Assembly: GCA_017453335.1 (NCBI GenBank)
Contig: JAFTKI010000109.1
Coordinates: forward strand, 1-7,056
DNA length: 7,056 nt
Source of the DNA: Clostridia bacterium
GTDB taxonomy: Bacteria; Bacillota_A; Clostridia; Oscillospirales; CAG-272
Direction: 5' to 3'
Made by a program: the position numbers and the translations under genes. Numbering within the stretch: position 1 is the stretch's first letter; the number at the start of each line of letters is the position of its first letter. This document shows positions 5,445 through 7,056 of this stretch, piece after piece. Under the pieces are notes generated by a model. The model was not told the origin of the DNA and did no database searches. It saw only the letters and a list, made by a program, of their open reading frames with translations.

Positions 5445-6197
5445 CTACGGAGCGTAATCCTTTATCAGTTCCATTATATCGCTCTCATACAAGTTACCGC
5501 CGAGAACGTCGCCGTTGGGTGAAAAGGACACACAACGCACATCGCGCGGGTCTTCGAGATACGGATTATCGGGAAGCGCCTCCGTAAAATACTCGGCGAG
5601 ATATTTCAGCGCATTTCCCTCGGGAAAAATAACGTTCCCGTCATTCTCGGGGATTTCCAAATCGGAGAAGCTGTTAAGTATTTGTCTCGTTTTGCGATTG
5701 TATGGGTTATCATCCGTCGCGCTCACCAGCCACGCCGGCTGAAGGCGTATCGGAATACCGTTTTTCTTTGCTTCGGCGGCAAAAGCTCTAACAATTTCAA
5801 GGGGTATGGTTTCCTGATGAAAGGCATCCACAGAAAGAAGCAAATCGTTGACACCGCATTCGGCAAGACGCACAGCGACCTCGCGAATCTGATCGGCATT
5901 CTTTGAAAAATAACCGTTGGTGATGACCTGTCGTTTTGGAATATTCAGTTCCTTTGCGGCCGTCATGATCGCATAGACCGCGTCCGTATACAAAAGCGGC
6001 TCTCCGCCGAAAGTCATCACGGTTTTGATATCGTACTCCAACCCGATCTTCCGCACCGCATCTGCAGCAATCTGCGGATCGATATGCTCACCGCAGGACG
6101 TGTGATCCCCCTCGGAGCAGTGCTTGCAACGCCCTGTGCAGGCGTAGGTCACGACAAACTCGATTTTGTTTAGGTTTTTGAGGTATGGGTTCATCAT
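5445..6197 (-). CDS. Radical SAM protein
   Basis: A 250-residue radical S-adenosylmethionine enzyme. The [4Fe-4S] cluster motif C20-x3-C24-x2-C27 stands in VVTYACTGRCKHCSEG, and the SAM-binding GGEP is at 64-67 (TFGGEPLLY). VITNGYFSK (91-99) and LLLSVDAFH (around 119-127) are the usual barrel strands. The protein lacks a clear cysteine-rich SPASM tail; only one Cys remains near the end (DVRCVSFSPNGDVLGGNLYE), which is the segment where SPASM or twitch proteins start their auxiliary cluster. It then ends early at DYAP, so the C-terminus may be trimmed. It may activate or modify a peptide or small molecule; no precursor peptide is visible. ATG 6197 shares ATGA with the SDR stop, a 4-nt overlap, and no good ribosome site precedes it, so translation probably depends on termination of the SDR. 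Confidence 0.88.
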   Translation of the reverse strand: MMNPYLKNLNKIEFVVTYACTGRCKHCSEGDHTSCGEHIDPQIAADAVRKIGLEYDIKTVMTFGGEPLLYTDAVYAIMTAAKELNIPKRQVITNGYFSKNADQIREVAVRLAECGVNDLLLSVDAFHQETIPLEIVRAFAAEAKKNGIPIRLQPAWLVSATDDNPYNRKTRQILNSFSDLEIPENDGNVIFPEGNALKYLAEYFTEALPDNPYLEDPRDVRCVSFSPNGDVLGGNLYESDIMELIKDYAP

Positions 6198-6910
6198 TTC
6201 TTTGTATCCAGCGACCAGCCGTGGTCACCGTGGTAGATCATCTGCTTTGTCATTCCGCCGTCGATACAGATATTCTCTCCGGTGATGAATCCCGCCATAT
6301 CGGAACACAGATACAACACCATATTTGCAATATCGGGTGGATTTCCAACTCTGCCTGCAGGCTGTTGCGTGGCATCAGGCCCTTCGTAAACGGTATAGTC
6401 GTTGTCTATCCATCCGGGCGATATGGAGTTCACTCGGACTTTTCCGGCAAGACTCACCGCAAGTGCGTGGGTGAGCGCGGCAATTCCGCCCTTGGCTGAA
6501 GTATAGCTTTCCGATTCGGGCTGACTCATTCGGTCGCGGGAGGAAGAAATATTCACAATACTCGCGCCCTTGGCAAAATGCGGCGTAAAGAGCTTCGAGA
6601 GGTAAAACGGAGCGGTGACACCCACCTTCAGTGCATATTCAAAGTCCTCATAGCTGCCGTTTGTGATCCCGCAGAATTTTGGTGCGGCGTTGTTGATTAG
6701 GTAATCAATGTGACCGTAATCGGAAATCACCTTTTTTGCAAACTCCTCAAGTGTCGCTTTGTCGGCAAGATCGCCAACAAAGTAATCATTTTCCAGCAAA
6801 TCGATCACGCAAACGACGGCACCTGCCTCGCGAAACGTATCGCAAATGCACTTACCTATTCCTCTTGCTCCACCCGTTACAACGACAACCTTACCGCTAA
6901 AATCAAACAT
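6194..6910 (-). CDS. Short-chain dehydrogenase/reductase (SDR family)
   Basis: A complete classical SDR oxidoreductase of 238 residues. It has the Rossmann cofactor loop TGGARGIG (12-19), a strand-2 Asp in VCVIDLLEND (D37, pointing to NAD(H) rather than NADP(H)), NNAAP (73-77), a Ser segment NISSS (120-124), the catalytic YTSAK (Tyr136 and Lys140), and SPGWI (164-168). The tail TGENICIDGGM (210-220) is the standard SDR ending that follows strand 7, with 18 extra residues to the end. The substrate cannot be told; FabG-like or sugar or steroid alcohol dehydrogenases all share this plan. ATG 6910 has a strong GGGGAGG (6919-6925) 8 nt upstream that lies inside the end of the TipAS gene. Its stop overlaps the radical SAM start, so the two are likely made together. 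Confidence 0.92.
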   Translation of the reverse strand: MFDFSGKVVVVTGGARGIGKCICDTFREAGAVVCVIDLLENDYFVGDLADKATLEEFAKKVISDYGHIDYLINNAAPKFCGITNGSYEDFEYALKVGVTAPFYLSKLFTPHFAKGASIVNISSSRDRMSQPESESYTSAKGGIAALTHALAVSLAGKVRVNSISPGWIDNDYTVYEGPDATQQPAGRVGNPPDIANMVLYLCSDMAGFITGENICIDGGMTKQMIYHGDHGWSLDTKK

Positions 6911-6915
6911 ATCAG

Positions 6916-7056
6916 TTACCTCCCCGCGTATATCTCTATCGCCTCCGACGCAAACTCAGCAGTGCCTTCTCCACTCTTGTCTATATTCTTTTTGAAACGC
7001 TCGTCGGCAACGTACATCTTGCCAAGTCCTGCGAGGATCTCGTCGGTGCAGGTGTA
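6916..7056 (-). CDS. TipAS-domain protein, C-terminal end (cut by right edge)
   Basis: The minus strand from the right edge reads 46 residues: YTCTDEILAGLGKMYVADER, then FKKNIDKSGEGTAEFASEAI and EIYAGR, ending at TAA 6916-6918. This is the final part of a TipAS domain, the helical antibiotic-recognition module attached to MerR-type regulators such as TipA and its clostridial relatives. If the gene is whole beyond the edge, it would be a drug-sensing activator heading this gene run; if not, it is a fragment like the one at 2615-2806, to which it is 34/43 identical. The part visible is undamaged and has a normal stop, unlike the other copy. The next gene starts after 5 nt. Confidence 0.8.
   Translation of the reverse strand, partial: YTCTDEILAGLGKMYVADERFKKNIDKSGEGTAEFASEAIEIYAGR
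6919..6925 (-). promoter_or_regulatory. Ribosome binding site of the SDR gene
   Basis: GGGGAGG on the minus strand ends 8 nt before ATG 6910 and overlaps the last codons and stop of the TipAS-domain gene. This is the strongest ribosome site in the window and ties SDR translation to its upstream neighbour. Confidence 0.7.

Noticed and set aside
1..7056. Integron cassette array with attC sites
   Set aside because: Gaps between intact genes are at most about 29 nt, too short for attC sites, and no repeated inverted core sites or integrase gene are visible.

Overview
The window looks like a piece of a chromosome or large contig from a Gram-positive, probably Clostridia-type (Firmicutes) bacterium. 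The reasons are strong purine-rich ribosome binding sites ahead of almost every gene, ATG starts throughout, a CatP-like type A chloramphenicol acetyltransferase, TipAS domains of the style common in clostridial MerR regulators, and a peptide deformylase N-terminus of the short clostridial kind. This assignment is inference; no rRNA or tRNA is present to confirm it.

Every gene I accept lies on the minus strand, so the window reads from right to left. In transcription order it holds: the C-terminal end of a TipAS-domain protein (cut by the right edge), a short-chain dehydrogenase/reductase, a radical SAM protein, a two-part GNAT acetyltransferase, a GrpB-family protein, a nucleotidyltransferase, a spermidine/diamine-type GNAT acetyltransferase, a stretch of gene debris (a decayed RimJ/RimL-type acetyltransferase joined to a second TipAS tail), a chloramphenicol acetyltransferase, a small CDP-alcohol phosphatidyltransferase, an intact RimJ/RimL-type acetyltransferase with a SHOCT-like tail, a P-loop kinase-like protein, and the N-terminus of a peptide deformylase (cut by the left edge). 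Junctions between intact genes run from an 11-nt overlap to gaps of about 29 nt. I see no terminator and no convincing promoter inside the window.

The genes do not form one recognisable pathway. They share a theme: small enzymes that transfer an acetyl, nucleotidyl or phosphoryl group to small molecules or proteins, plus drug-recognition (TipAS) domains. The best description is a co-directional, resistance-like accessory array that has grown by piling up unrelated small genes. The 2.63-2.93 kb debris shows directly that such an array gains and loses parts by duplication, deletion and illegitimate joining. I did not find a recognisable new defence or mobile system. The most informative features are the debris scar, the two TipAS tails each placed directly before a catalytic gene, and the SHOCT-like tail on one acetyltransferase.
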